64,000 nt of DNA, from assembly GCA_006386115.1 (NCBI GenBank), contig VFIW01000142.1:1-64000 (forward strand), written 5' to 3'. Made by a program: the position numbers and the translations under genes. Positions 35,269 to 45,248 of this stretch are shown here, one piece after another. Origin of the DNA: Globisporangium splendens (Eukaryota > Oomycota > Peronosporomycetes > Pythiales > Pythiaceae). The notes below the pieces were generated by a model, which was not told the DNA's origin, ran no database searches, and was given only the letters and a program-made list of their open reading frames with translations. Position 1 is the stretch's first letter, and the number at the start of each line of letters is the position of its first letter.

Positions 35269-36517
35269 GGTCTCTTCTTTTGCAGAATGGGGAGGCTGCT
35301 AGCGCTCTGCGGATGATGTCATGACCAGATCGAGAGTGATGATGACCCCTTCCGACTTCTTGAACAACGATGGGCCGGATTGTCACGTCAAACATGAAAA
35401 ATCTCACCTGGACCTGTCATTTTCTGTCAGATAAGGTACCTTGTTATGGAAAACTATCGAAGGAGTGTGGGTATTTAGGGTACTGCGGAGGACAGAATAA
35501 TTTACAGTTAAACATTTTGGAAGAAGGGGAGGGGGTACTATTCTGACAATAGATCACCCGAAAGCGTTGATATCGAGGACGCTTCTGTGTCGCTCTCGCT
35601 TGTGCATGCACTCCATGTGACTTTCGTATTGGAGGCATGAAGGGCGGCGACTTCAACAAGAGGTAGTTGAGCTTACTGCTACTCTTTTAAGTACCTGTTT
35701 CTTCGTGGTGGATGCACTTGATGTCTCACGTTTGCTTCTTCATGGGACCAGACGAGCTGAGTCCGACAGCTTGGTTTGGCAGTTCCACAAGCAGTGTCAC
35801 CCACAAAACCAGAGTGCAGCAGGGCGAGCTCAGTCTGCAACCTTCCGGTCTCCACTCACGTGCCCCGCAAAGCAAGCTGCCTCCAAACCCACTGAACATC
35901 AACAGCTACAAAAAGGCAAGCAACACACAAGAAGCTCCAAGCATTGACCCGCTAAAGCATTTTTTCAAGTTCTTTGAGCACATGGGAAAGTGGATCCAGA
36001 AACAATTCCGCAAGCTCCGGAAAATCGCCGACTAAATGAACCACCAAGTCCTACGACTCAAGGTGATCGAAGGCGCTCTTGAGGTGTGCAACTCACGAGC
36101 GTTTTCGATGCACAACTCGGTCTTTCTTGAACAATCTGATAGCCTTGTTGTATTGAGACTTGAGCCGAATATTTAGGGCCTGGGATCGCAGACAACCACG
36201 CACACACACACTCTCCAATACGTTGACGGATGCGATACGCTACCCAAGTGGAGTTGCCGCTACATTAACGCCAGCAATAACTCAATTTATACGCGAATTT
36301 CCCATTTTTTGCTTCATTCCTACAGTTTGCATATTACTTTTTTCTCTAGGGGAAATTCGCCAAACTTCAAGTCGACATCTACTATCTGATTGGTCCATTT
36401 CCTTTTGTTGACTCTCCAAACAGCGCTCTCATTGGCTATAAAACACTGTTTACTCAGCGTTTTTCCGAACAGCATCCAGTCAGCCACCATTCGCAAACAG
36501 AAGAACCAAGCGCCAAA
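35269..36517. other. Divergent intergenic region with one doubtful small frame
   Basis: It contains the promoters of the LDAH-like gene (minus) and the 881-residue gene (plus). The only frame worth noting is at 35712-36035. The rest shows no domain or repeat. Confidence 0.5.
35712..36035 (+). CDS. Small hypothetical protein, doubtful
   Basis: A 107-codon frame. The C-terminal part is a basic amphipathic stretch (DPLKHFFKFFEHMGKW, then QKQFRKLRKIAD); the N-terminal part is Ser/Pro/Gln-rich. No homologue is recognised. It could be a real small protein, the last exon of an unseen gene, or chance. Confidence 0.25.
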   Translation: MHLMSHVCFFMGPDELSPTAWFGSSTSSVTHKTRVQQGELSLQPSGLHSRAPQSKLPPNPLNINSYKKASNTQEAPSIDPLKHFFKFFEHMGKWIQKQFRKLRKIAD

Positions 36518-39163
36518 ATGACAGAAGGAGGCGCTGTGGATGTGGGCGCCATGGGGGTTCAGGCGCTCTTCCAGACGCTGGCGGCACGCGACGTGCAAGA
36601 CCCACGCGTTGAGCAGGCGACGCGCGCGCTGCTGCGCTGGCTGCACGCGCGGCTTGCGGCACATTATGCGCCGTCAAGAGGAGAAGAGAGTGATGCACAG
36701 AATGGTGATGTGGACGATGTGTGGGCGAGCGCGGCGCCGTCCGCTAATGCTGCAGCAGCAGGGACAGAGCTTGTGCCTCGTATTGGTGGTGCTGTCACTG
36801 AAGAAATTTACGTTGAGATCTGCAAAGCGCTCCCGCAGTGGCTCGCTCCAGTGCGCCATTCGCCGATCCCACTTACGTTGTGGCTGCAGTGGATGGAGAT
36901 CGGAAGCTGCGTACGCGATCTCCAGCGTATCGTAGAACCCTCCACCGCCGCACATAATGGAATTCCACCGGAGCAAGTTATCGCATTGATGAAGAATGCG
37001 AAGGCGCCAGTGGGGTTTCCAGCTGCGAATGCGCATTGTGATGCGCAACAGCAGATTGCGTTCAGCTGTGGTTTGTGGGATGTTGTCGTTTCAAGCCCAG
37101 TGCAATCCTTTCAAGCGATGACAGCGACGCAAGAAGCCCGCATGCACGAAGAAGGGTGGAGCCAACGACTCGATGTGTTTGTGCACTGGATGGCTCAAGC
37201 CATGCGCGGATACGACGTCGTGTTCCTGAACAATGTCGGCGCGTCGCTCATTGCGCATATCCAAAGCTCGTTGCTGCACGGAAGCCGACTGCTCTCAAAC
37301 GTGAATGTTGCCGTGCAGAAGTTGCAGACGCTTATTGGTGCCAAACCAACCGACAACCAGTGGCAAAAGCATGCGTCGAGCATTGCGATCATGGTGCTCG
37401 TGCAGCATGCGCTGCCGAATGCTCACGAGGACGCAAAAGCAGCGTCTGTGGTCGATTTGCTGGGCAATCTAGTCGTTTCGAAACTCAAAATGGACGCGTT
37501 CCCGCATACCCACGATCCACATACGATTGTGGGCGTCGCGATCGGCATTGCTTCAGCCACGGCGACAACAAAGGCTCTCAATGGCAGCACCTGGACAAGC
37601 GTGCTGGTGCAGCAATTCTCGCTACTTCGATGCGTGAACCTCTCGCTTGTCTCGTTCCAAGTCGGTGCCAATGAACAACAATCGCAGCGTTTGGCGAATA
37701 TGAGAAAGGTGTTCCAGGACAACCTCGCGCGCGTGATTCGTTCGAATAACGACGCTGGAATGGTCGCGCTGTCGTTCCAAATGACAGAGGCGTGTGTCGT
37801 GGAAGCGCTCGGCTTTTTCCGACACTCGGCAGCGTCCTACAAGTCGTTACTCCAGGCACTCCAGTCAGTTTACCCTCCGGAATTGCTCCGTGACGTGCTA
37901 GTTAAGTACGCTGTTGGCTCAACTGACAAGGAAGCGACCTCAAAAGCAGACACGCGCGCATTGCTGGAGTACTTGAAGACACTCTACGACACTGTGGCAT
38001 CGACGCTGCAGGTGCTCACAGAGACGCAACGCGGGAATCATAGTGCGACGCTGTTAGCGTTTTTGACGCTCTCGAAGTTGGAGTTTGCGCGCGAAACGTG
38101 CTCGTCAAGGGAACGAAATACGTTCATGATCACACTGACCCAGCGACTCGAGGATGCAATCGAGGTGATGCCTGAACCCGTGTTGTCTAGAATGTTTCGT
38201 TCCGTGTCCAACCGCGATGCGCTAGCGGCATGGAGCGCTGCCGATACTGACAATGGCAATGGCGATAACAGCATTCTGCAGGAGGTGGATATCATCCTGA
38301 GTTGTCAAGTGCTCGTCGTGGGGCTCATCATGCAGCGAAAGCTCCGAGTTTTGTTATTCCAGTCGAGTGCATTGATGGACGAAGCCATCGCACTGGTATT
38401 CATGGGTTTGTACAATGGATACGAGCCACTGGACGCCTTTGCACATCGGTTTCTCGGGTTTTGCTTGACGCATTTAGGGCAATACATCTCGATCAACGAC
38501 ATCATCCCGCACTATCTGCAGCTGACGCTCGACAAGTACCCAGAGAATGCGAGTCAAGACACTATTGCCAGGACTTGTGGCGTGATCTTTGGCGCACTGT
38601 ACTATGCGAGTTCGCTCGCGACTTCAGCTGCAAGTGGTGATGCATTTTTTTCCTCTCCATCTGTGTCAGCGGGACTGAGTTCGCAGCAACGGATGGTCTT
38701 ATGGGCGCTGAAAAAATGCTGCGACCGTGTGGCTGAGCTTATGCTCGCTCCAGAGACAACAATCACACCAAGCAAGGCTCTCGACTCGGCTAATAGTGTC
38801 CAAGACGCCAAGGAACCTCAAGACGCAGTCGTCACAGCAAAAGAAAAGCCTTCAGAGCCGAACACGACGACGAAAAGTGGTTTGTACCTGTCCGGCATCG
38901 TGTTTGAGCTCTTGAAGATGGGACCATTGGAGCTGCTGGTCCAGATGGCCATGGAGATCGAGCTGCTGCTGAGCACTTGCGCTGTGAAGAAGGAAGCGAT
39001 CGGTGCACTAAAAGAGCAATTATTCGCGTCCATCTCGCAGCATTGCGATGCCGAGAAGCGCGCGTGGCTCGCGGCATGGTACGTGGAGCTCGCGAATCTG
39101 TACTCAAATGAGGACGCTGATAGGGAGAATGAAGACACAGCAAAGCCCCACGCACGGTTGTAG
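36518..39163 (+). CDS. Large helical protein of unknown function
   Basis: Single exon, 881 residues, third-position composition typical of coding sequence in this window. No domain is recognised. The sequence is leucine- and alanine-rich with regularly spaced helices and no membrane segment or signal peptide, consistent with an armadillo/HEAT-like solenoid. It has an acidic loop at about 55-70, a Thr/Lys/Glu-rich low-complexity insert at about 755-790, and a conserved-looking stretch DEAIALVFMGLYNGYEPLDA followed by HRFLGFCLTHLGQYI near 630-660. The start at 36518 is the first ATG after a short AC-rich leader. Confidence 0.85.
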   Translation: MTEGGAVDVGAMGVQALFQTLAARDVQDPRVEQATRALLRWLHARLAAHYAPSRGEESDAQNGDVDDVWASAAPSANAAAAGTELVPRIGGAVTEEIYVEICKALPQWLAPVRHSPIPLTLWLQWMEIGSCVRDLQRIVEPSTAAHNGIPPEQVIALMKNAKAPVGFPAANAHCDAQQQIAFSCGLWDVVVSSPVQSFQAMTATQEARMHEEGWSQRLDVFVHWMAQAMRGYDVVFLNNVGASLIAHIQSSLLHGSRLLSNVNVAVQKLQTLIGAKPTDNQWQKHASSIAIMVLVQHALPNAHEDAKAASVVDLLGNLVVSKLKMDAFPHTHDPHTIVGVAIGIASATATTKALNGSTWTSVLVQQFSLLRCVNLSLVSFQVGANEQQSQRLANMRKVFQDNLARVIRSNNDAGMVALSFQMTEACVVEALGFFRHSAASYKSLLQALQSVYPPELLRDVLVKYAVGSTDKEATSKADTRALLEYLKTLYDTVASTLQVLTETQRGNHSATLLAFLTLSKLEFARETCSSRERNTFMITLTQRLEDAIEVMPEPVLSRMFRSVSNRDALAAWSAADTDNGNGDNSILQEVDIILSCQVLVVGLIMQRKLRVLLFQSSALMDEAIALVFMGLYNGYEPLDAFAHRFLGFCLTHLGQYISINDIIPHYLQLTLDKYPENASQDTIARTCGVIFGALYYASSLATSAASGDAFFSSPSVSAGLSSQQRMVLWALKKCCDRVAELMLAPETTITPSKALDSANSVQDAKEPQDAVVTAKEKPSEPNTTTKSGLYLSGIVFELLKMGPLELLVQMAMEIELLLSTCAVKKEAIGALKEQLFASISQHCDAEKRAWLAAWYVELANLYSNEDADRENEDTAKPHARL

Positions 39164-39273
39164 ATAAGCAAGCCCACTTGGCGCCGTTAATGGAGAAGAT
39201 GAAAATCATATTTTGAAGCAAGAATCATGAGGTCTCATTTCTTCAACTGGTGAATGACGCAGAGGCCACTATT

Positions 39274-39341
39274 CAAATGGTATCACTAAACACATCCACA
39301 CTCACAAAAAGAAGGTCCTTTTCACTAAATTATACCATTTG
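39274..39341. repeat. Short inverted repeat 3' of the 881-residue gene
   Basis: CAAATGGTAT at 39274-39283 and its reverse complement ATACCATTTG at 39332-39341, each next to CACTAAA. A hairpin in the 3' UTR or a chance palindrome. Confidence 0.5.
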
Positions 39342-39563
39342 AGACACTTTTACGACAATATCCACTTTTGCCTCAATTTGGAGCTATTTATAGGCAACCA
39401 ACCGCAACGATAATTTCTCACTTGCATCAACTTTTGCAATGAGTGCCCTTATTCGTAGTATCACTTGACTGATACCATCTCCGTCTCCCGTCGAGTTTTC
39501 ACGTCGGTGTCGCTGCCAACTTGAACGTTGAGCCCCAGATGTGAACAGCTCCACCCAGAAAGA

Positions 39564-39584
39564 TTCACTCGCCATTTTCACTCC
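39564..39584 (+). promoter_or_regulatory. Oomycete-like Inr + FPR core promoter of HADH
   Basis: TTCACTCGCCATTTTCACTC matches the composite oomycete core promoter, an initiator of TCAYTYY type followed directly by a flanking promoter region of CAWTTTNYY type. It lies about 32-52 bp upstream of the ATG at 39616. This is the best single sequence clue to the taxon. Confidence 0.6.
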
Positions 39585-39615
39585 CTCCGCTCTTCCCTTC
39601 ATTTCTTTATACACC

Positions 39616-40605
39616 ATGATGATGCACGCGGCTCTGCGGTCGGTCTCCATGCGCCAGGCGCCGGCGCTGCTACAGCTGACGGCGCGCTCCTTCGCGTCGG
39701 CGTCGGACAAGTTCGAGATCAAGAAGGTGGGCATGGTCGGGCTCGGTCTCATGGGCCACGGCATCGCGCAGACCGCGGCGCAGGCGGGCTTCCAGGTCGT
39801 GGCCGTCGACATGAACCAAGCCGGGCTTGACGCCGGCATGAAGCGTATCGAGGGCTCGCTCAACAAGATCGTGGGCCGCAACGTCAAGAAGGGCACGATC
39901 ACGGAGGAAGACGCGCAGCAGCAGATTGCCAAGACGCTCGGCTTGATCACACCTACGACCAGCCAGGACGACTTGGTCGATTGCGATCTCGTGATCGAGG
40001 CGATCGTTGAGAACGTGAACGTGAAGAAGGACTTTTACGCGAACCTGGGCAAGATCGTCAAGCCGTCGGCGATCTTCGCGTCCAACACGTCGTCGCTCGC
40101 GATCTCGGACTTTGCCGGCTCGTCGGGCCGCGCGTCCCAGGTCGTGGGGCTCCACTTTTTCAACCCGGTGCAGCTCATGAAGCTCGTGGAAGTCGTGCGC
40201 ACGGACGTGACCGACCCTGCGGTGTTTGAGGCGTCGAAGAACTGGGTGCACGCGATCGGCAAGCACCCAGTGTCGTGCAAGGACACCCCGGGCTTCATCG
40301 TCAACCGCTTGCTCGTGCCGTACCTGGCGCAGGCGATCGCGCTCTACGAACGCGGCGACGCAACCAAGGAGGACATTGACGTATCGATGCAGTTCGGTGC
40401 GGGCCACCCGATGGGTCCCATCACGCTCGCGGACTACGTGGGTCTCGACACGACGCTGTTCATCCTGGAAGGCTGGGTGCGCGACCACCCGAACGAACCG
40501 GCGTTCTTCGTGCCGGAGATCGTGCGCCAGAAGGTGGTCGAGGGAAAGCTCGGCAGAAAAACCGGCGAAGGTTTCTACAAGTGGGACGGCGACAAACGCC
40601 TCTGA
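39616..40605 (+). CDS. HADH: 3-hydroxyacyl-CoA dehydrogenase, mitochondrial
   Basis: Single exon, 329 residues from the ATG at 39616. A longer in-frame start at 39541 would place the core promoter inside the coding region, so I reject it. Residues 1-30 form a presequence (MRQAPALLQLTARSFASAS). The NAD-binding loop is GMVGLGLMGHGIAQ. SNTSSLAI, HFFNPVQLMKLVEVV with the catalytic His, KDTPGFIVNRLL and the Glu partner in VEV mark the enzyme. The C-terminal domain has GAGHPMGPITLADYVG and ends GRKTGEGFYKW. It oxidises L-3-hydroxyacyl-CoA to 3-ketoacyl-CoA in beta-oxidation. Confidence 0.96.
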   Translation: MMMHAALRSVSMRQAPALLQLTARSFASASDKFEIKKVGMVGLGLMGHGIAQTAAQAGFQVVAVDMNQAGLDAGMKRIEGSLNKIVGRNVKKGTITEEDAQQQIAKTLGLITPTTSQDDLVDCDLVIEAIVENVNVKKDFYANLGKIVKPSAIFASNTSSLAISDFAGSSGRASQVVGLHFFNPVQLMKLVEVVRTDVTDPAVFEASKNWVHAIGKHPVSCKDTPGFIVNRLLVPYLAQAIALYERGDATKEDIDVSMQFGAGHPMGPITLADYVGLDTTLFILEGWVRDHPNEPAFFVPEIVRQKVVEGKLGRKTGEGFYKWDGDKRL

Positions 40606-40805
40606 GCGGTATCGAGACAGACTTGCCGAGTTGCGTATATGTGATGTACAAACGAACGTCTCTCCTTCGTTATGCAGTTAGTTGTGTGTCTGCTGTATAC
40701 TCTCTTCGAGCTTACGTTATATATGCAATAGCTGAGCAATGCTTTTGTTGTTGTGTTTGTTCTGTTGCGTTGTTCAATTCTGCTGTCGGTGGGGAGTCAT
40801 TGCGG

Positions 40806-41444
40806 TTAGAAGGTCTCCCATCCGCTGGTCGAAGCTGACGATAAACTCCATTTAGTCGATTCAGTCACGCCTTTTCCATAGAAATAAGTTATCGCACCAG
40901 AGTTTTGGTCGACGACGCGCAGCACAAAGTAGCGGCTACTGTCCACCACTAATATGATTGTAAGATCCCAGTATGGTTGGAATTGGTCGAAGCCTGTAGC
41001 TCAAACACAACTGTAGATCACACAAAGCACAATGAGCACCTTTCTGGACCGCAGGCGGCCCGTCCTTCTTGATTGGACATGCAGCGAAGAGCGCGCCGGT
41101 GTTGGCGTCTTTGAGCTCAATGAGCGCATTGTCGTCGATCGACGAGACCACGAGGCGCCCCGTCCACAATGGCTCCGACGGCCACGAGTCCGCTCTGTTG
41201 CCGCAAGAAACACTTAGTCAGAGCCGCATACTGTCAACTACTCAAAAGACTTGGGAAGTACCTGTGGCCTGCGGCGGATGTCTGCGGCGGGATCTTGAAC
41301 GCAAAGCACTGGTTGATCACCGTGAGCACACGCTGGACGCCTATCACATCAGCACACGCGACACCATGCTATCGTCAACAAGATACCTCGCAGGGATGCG
41401 TTTACACACACACATCAATACAAGAACGTACCGACTTCTGCCAT
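40806..41444 (-). CDS. NECAP-like PHear-domain protein, C-terminally truncated
   Basis: Four exons on the minus strand: 41444-41432, 41340-41262, 41194-41040, 40948-40806. Joined in phase they give 129 residues. The PHear core of NECAP endocytic adaptors is recognisable: FAFKIPPQTSAAGHRADSW, WTGRLVVSSIDDNALIELKD, GALFAACP and VVDSSRYFVLRVVDQNSG. NECAPs bind AP-2 and its partners during clathrin-coated vesicle formation. After DQNSG the expected FIGIGF..RGDAFDFN strand is missing, and the frame ends in unrelated sequence at a TAA 200 bp from the HADH stop. Either this is a truncated gene or the terminal exon is lost. The first exon is only 13 nt. Confidence 0.7.
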
Positions 41445-41901
41445 GCTGCCGCTGATATTTGCTCGTCTCGCTTATAAACGAACTGCTCGCTCTCGTGGAC
41501 GCAAGCGAGCGCCATTTCTGCCGTTGCGCATGCTCATCCGTTACGTTGCCATAATGGGAAACGCGGCTCTTCAAGCTGTTCTTCTTCTCTCTAAAATAAT
41601 AACTGATATTCGCTCTCTAAAGTGCTAAACCTTCTCAAATGCATACCCTGTATAAATAGAGTTGGAGAAGTTGTTGCCTGCTGGGTGATTGCGCGCACAT
41701 ATTTGGGTTTTTCCCCCTCATCTCACCCTATTAGAGGGCTCTGACGAGCCGTTTCTTGGCGTTCTTGCCTCCTTCCAAGCAGAACTGAGAACCCCCAGCA
41801 GCAGCATGTACGACGATGGGAGCGCTTTGCGGCTATGGAGAAGAGCAACTGAGTGTTCATATGTGTGCTATTGTGTGTCTCTGTTGTATGCGCTTTGCAG
41901 C

Positions 41902-42469
41902 ATGTCGTTCGCTGCCCGTTTCCGCACGTTTGTGAACCACCCGACCGGACCAAAGACCACGCACTTTTGGGGGCCGGTCGCCAACTGGGGGTTTGTCCTC
42001 GCGGTACGTCCTTCCTTCTTGTTACGCGGTTGAACTCTCTCTATCTCTGTGTTTACGCGTGGAGTCTCTTCTTCTTCCGTGGGGACACTCCATGTCCGAG
42101 AATGAAGGGGAGGCGGAATGCGCGTCGCGGTCGGAGGATTCTAACGATGCTTTTGTTTGCATGTGCGCGCAGGCGATGAATGACATGAGAAAGCCTGCTG
42201 ACATCATCTCCATCAAGATGACCTCTGGTACGCTTGCTACTATGGTACGCTTTGATAAATGACAGAAGACTATAATAACGCGATGCTGGCCGTTTATTTG
42301 TTTACTATTAGCGCTCTCGATCTACAGTTTGGTGTTCATGCGCTTTGCATGGATGGTCAAGCCGCGCAACTACCTGCTGCTCGCGTGCCACGTCTCGAAC
42401 GAGACGGCACAGTTGTATCAACTCCAACGTGGCATCCGTGCCCAGGTGCTCAACAAGAAACAAGAGTAA
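41902..42469 (+). CDS. MPC1: Mitochondrial pyruvate carrier subunit 1
   Basis: Three exons, 41902-42003, 42173-42227, 42312-42469, all GT..AG, 104 residues against 109 in human MPC1. Conserved family blocks are [55 protein letters not shown] and [16 protein letters not shown]1 pairs with MPC2 in the inner mitochondrial membrane to import pyruvate. An in-frame ATG at 41806 lies upstream but would add a Cys/Tyr-rich stretch not found in the family, so 41902 is preferred. Confidence 0.95.
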
Positions 42470-42664
42470 ACGTCCCATACGAAATGCCACAACAGCAACA
42501 AATAAAGAAGCAACAAGCCGACGGTTTTTGTGCATTTGAATCCGTCAGCACTACGCAACTTTGTCAATCATCATGCTGTCTTTTTGTGTATTGTGAAACT
42601 CATTACAAGAGAAGCGAACCGCTGGAAAATAGGGAGAAAAAATCTATCGATCGCGCGAGGGGTT

Positions 42665-43125
42665 CTACATGCGGAACACGCCAAACTTGGTCTCCTGTGC
42701 GTGCTCGTTGAGAGCCGCGCTCAGACTCAGACCCAAGACCTTGCGGGTGTCCTTTGGGTCGATGATGCCGTCGTCCCAGAGCCGCGCCGTCGAGAAGTAT
42801 GCCGAACTCTCCTTTTCGTACTTGTCCAGTGTTGGCTGCTTGAAGGCCGCTTCTTCTTCCGCGGTCCACGTCTTACCTGCTCGCTCGAGGTTGTCACGTT
42901 GCACCTGGGCCAACACGCCTGCCGCTTGCTCGCCACCCATGACGGAAATGCGCGCGTTGGGCCACATGTACAAGAACCGTGGAGAGAACGCGCGACCACA
43001 CATGCCGTAGTTCCCAGCTCCGTAGGATCCGCCGATGATGCACGTGATCTTGGGAACCTTCGCGCACGATACGGCCATGACCATCTTGGCGCCATCCTTG
43101 GCGATACCGCCGTGCTCGGCCTTTT

Positions 43126-43159
<34 letters not shown>

Positions 43160-44407
43160 AAGCAGTGGGATGCCACGTTGCGAGCACAGTTCGATAAAGT
43201 GTGCAGCCTTCACCGATGATTCCGAGAACAGGATGCCATTGTTCGCGATGATGCCGACCGGGTTGCCGTACAACTTGGCAAAGCCCGTGACGATCGTCGT
43301 GCCGTAGTATTTCTTGAATTCATCAAACTTGCTGCCATCCACGATACGTGCAATCACCTTGCGCACGTCAAAGGGCTTACGTGCATCCACGGGGATGATA
43401 CCCCCGAGCTCGTCTGGACTGAACAGCGGTTCCTCGATCGGAGCCTGGGCAACCGATGGCTGCTTTGTGTAGTTGAGATTCGAGATAATGCGGCGCGTGA
43501 TCTCGAGCGCATGGTGGTCGTTGTTGGCAAAGTGGTCGGTCACGCCGGACGTGCGGCAGTGCACATCAGCACCACCGAGCTCTTCAGGTGTCACGACTTC
43601 GCCCGTAGCAGCCTTCACAAGCGGTGGTCCACCCAAGAACACCGTTCCGTTGCCCTTGACGATGACACTCTCGTCCGACATCGCTGGCACGTAAGCGCCA
43701 CCTGCAGTGCACGAACCCATGACGACAGCGATTTGCGGGATGCCCACCGCAGACATGTTGGCTTGGTTGTAGAATTCACGGCCAAAGTGATCGCGATCTG
43801 GGAAAATGTCGGCTTGCTTGGGCAAGAACGCACCGCCCGAGTCGACCAGGTACACGCACGGCAATCGGTTCTCCATCGCGATCTCCTGAGCGCGCAAGTG
43901 CTTCTTGACTGTCAATGGGAAGTACGTACCACCCTTCACGGTCGCATCGTTGCCTAGAATCATGCACTCGATGCCGTTGATGCGGCCAATACCCGTCACA
44001 ATACCTGCCGACGGCACTTCGCCATCGTACATATCGTACGCCGCCAATGGCGACAGCTCCAGGAACGGCGAGTCGCGATCCAGGAGCGAGTCGATTCGGT
44101 CGCGCACGAGCAGTTTGCCGCGCGAGACGTGGCGTTCGCGAGCCTTCTCGCCGCCACCGAGACGGATCTTGGCGACGCGTGCCTTCAGCTCGGCCGTGAG
44201 CGCATCCATGTGCGCCAGCGAATCCTTGAACTGCTCCGACTTGGTGTTCAGCTTACCGTCGAGCACGTTGGACGGCACGCTCGAGAGCACGCCCGCGTGC
44301 GAGGCCATGGCGCGCGTGACCGCATGGTGGCGCTGGGTGCTGGAGGCGACGACGCGTCCGAAGTCGCGGAGGCGAAGCATTTGGTCGATGGATGGACGCG
44401 TCTGCAC
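42665..44407 (-). CDS. MCCC2: Methylcrotonyl-CoA carboxylase beta subunit, mitochondrial
   Basis: Single exon as read, 580 residues. It carries the two carboxyltransferase halves: [20 protein letters not shown] and [18 protein letters not shown] in the N half, and [20 protein letters not shown] with [20 protein letters not shown] in the C half. The MCC-beta form, not propionyl-CoA carboxylase beta, is shown by [15 protein letters not shown] and the [12 protein letters not shown] block. It transfers carboxyl from biotin to 3-methylcrotonyl-CoA in leucine breakdown. Residues 1-35 are Arg-rich and presequence-like. CTGTGCAG just upstream of codon 2 looks like a 3' splice site, so the start could be the ATG at 44380 or lie in an unseen first exon. 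Confidence 0.95.
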
Positions 44408-45248
44408 AGATAGTCAATCGATATGTGAGCGAGCGCCAATTGAAGTTTTTCGTCGCCAGTCGGGCCAAGTTGAAGCAGGCCGGGTTTTCAGAAAACGGCG
44501 CGACCCATTTATGACAGCAACACGCAGTTTGCTGCTATTGTAGTCACGACCCGACCCATTTTCGGTTCTGTTGGCTGACCCGTCTTTTAGAAATTGGGTC
44601 GGTAAACGTGATGAATGAAGAACATGTCTAGATTTGTAATTTCTTGACAATTCACACATTTCTATTTTAGGATATTTAGGGACACTTTAGGTTCCTGATT
44701 TTGTGCGTCTCCTGAATTTAAGAAACTATCTGCAGTAACTAAAGGACGTCCTCAAAAGATACCTGAAATACGACCTGAGAAAAGTATCCATGTCGACGTG
44801 GCAGTTAGGCGTGAAACGAGGATAAGCTGCAACGTGTTGCACTTGTAGTTGACATCACGACTTCAACTTCAGCCTCTCTCTCACTACCGAAAAGATCACT
44901 GACAATGGCTTCAAGCAAATATTACTGCAATTACAACGCCAACAAAAGCCACACTGAACGATAGAAATTTCTCAATGGACCTTTATTCCGTCGTCACGAT
45001 CGTAGCTCTTCACGCTGAAGTTATGCAATGGAGCTACCGAACCAACGATGCACTCTCGCAAAGACTCACATACATCCACACCTACGTAACTTACGTTCGA
45101 TTACTTCGACCACGACCGGGGGTTTGTCGTCTTTCTCAAAGACCTTGAAACAAACCCTCGCCTTGTTCTCTCTCTCTCTCTCTCTCTGATGCTCCCTGCA
45201 TCTAGAGCATCCACGTTGATAAATACTTGTAGCGTTGCTCGTAGATCA
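44408..45248. other. Intergenic region, no gene seen
   Basis: AT-richer DNA between the 5' end of MCCC2 and the 3' end of the RNF141-like gene. Apart from a TC dinucleotide run at 45169-45187, nothing was found. Confidence 0.5.
45169..45187. repeat. TC dinucleotide microsatellite
   Basis: Nine to ten TC units just 3' of the RNF141-like gene. Confidence 0.85.

Noticed and set aside
34078..35316. 412-codon frame on the plus strand
   Set aside because: Antisense shadow of the LDAH-like gene; Arg/His/Val-rich with no domain.
39541..39615. Upstream in-frame start of HADH giving 25 more residues
   Set aside because: The extension covers the core promoter, and the shorter start yields a normal mitochondrial presequence.
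39670..40488. 272-codon frame on the minus strand
   Set aside because: Antisense shadow of HADH caused by high third-position GC.
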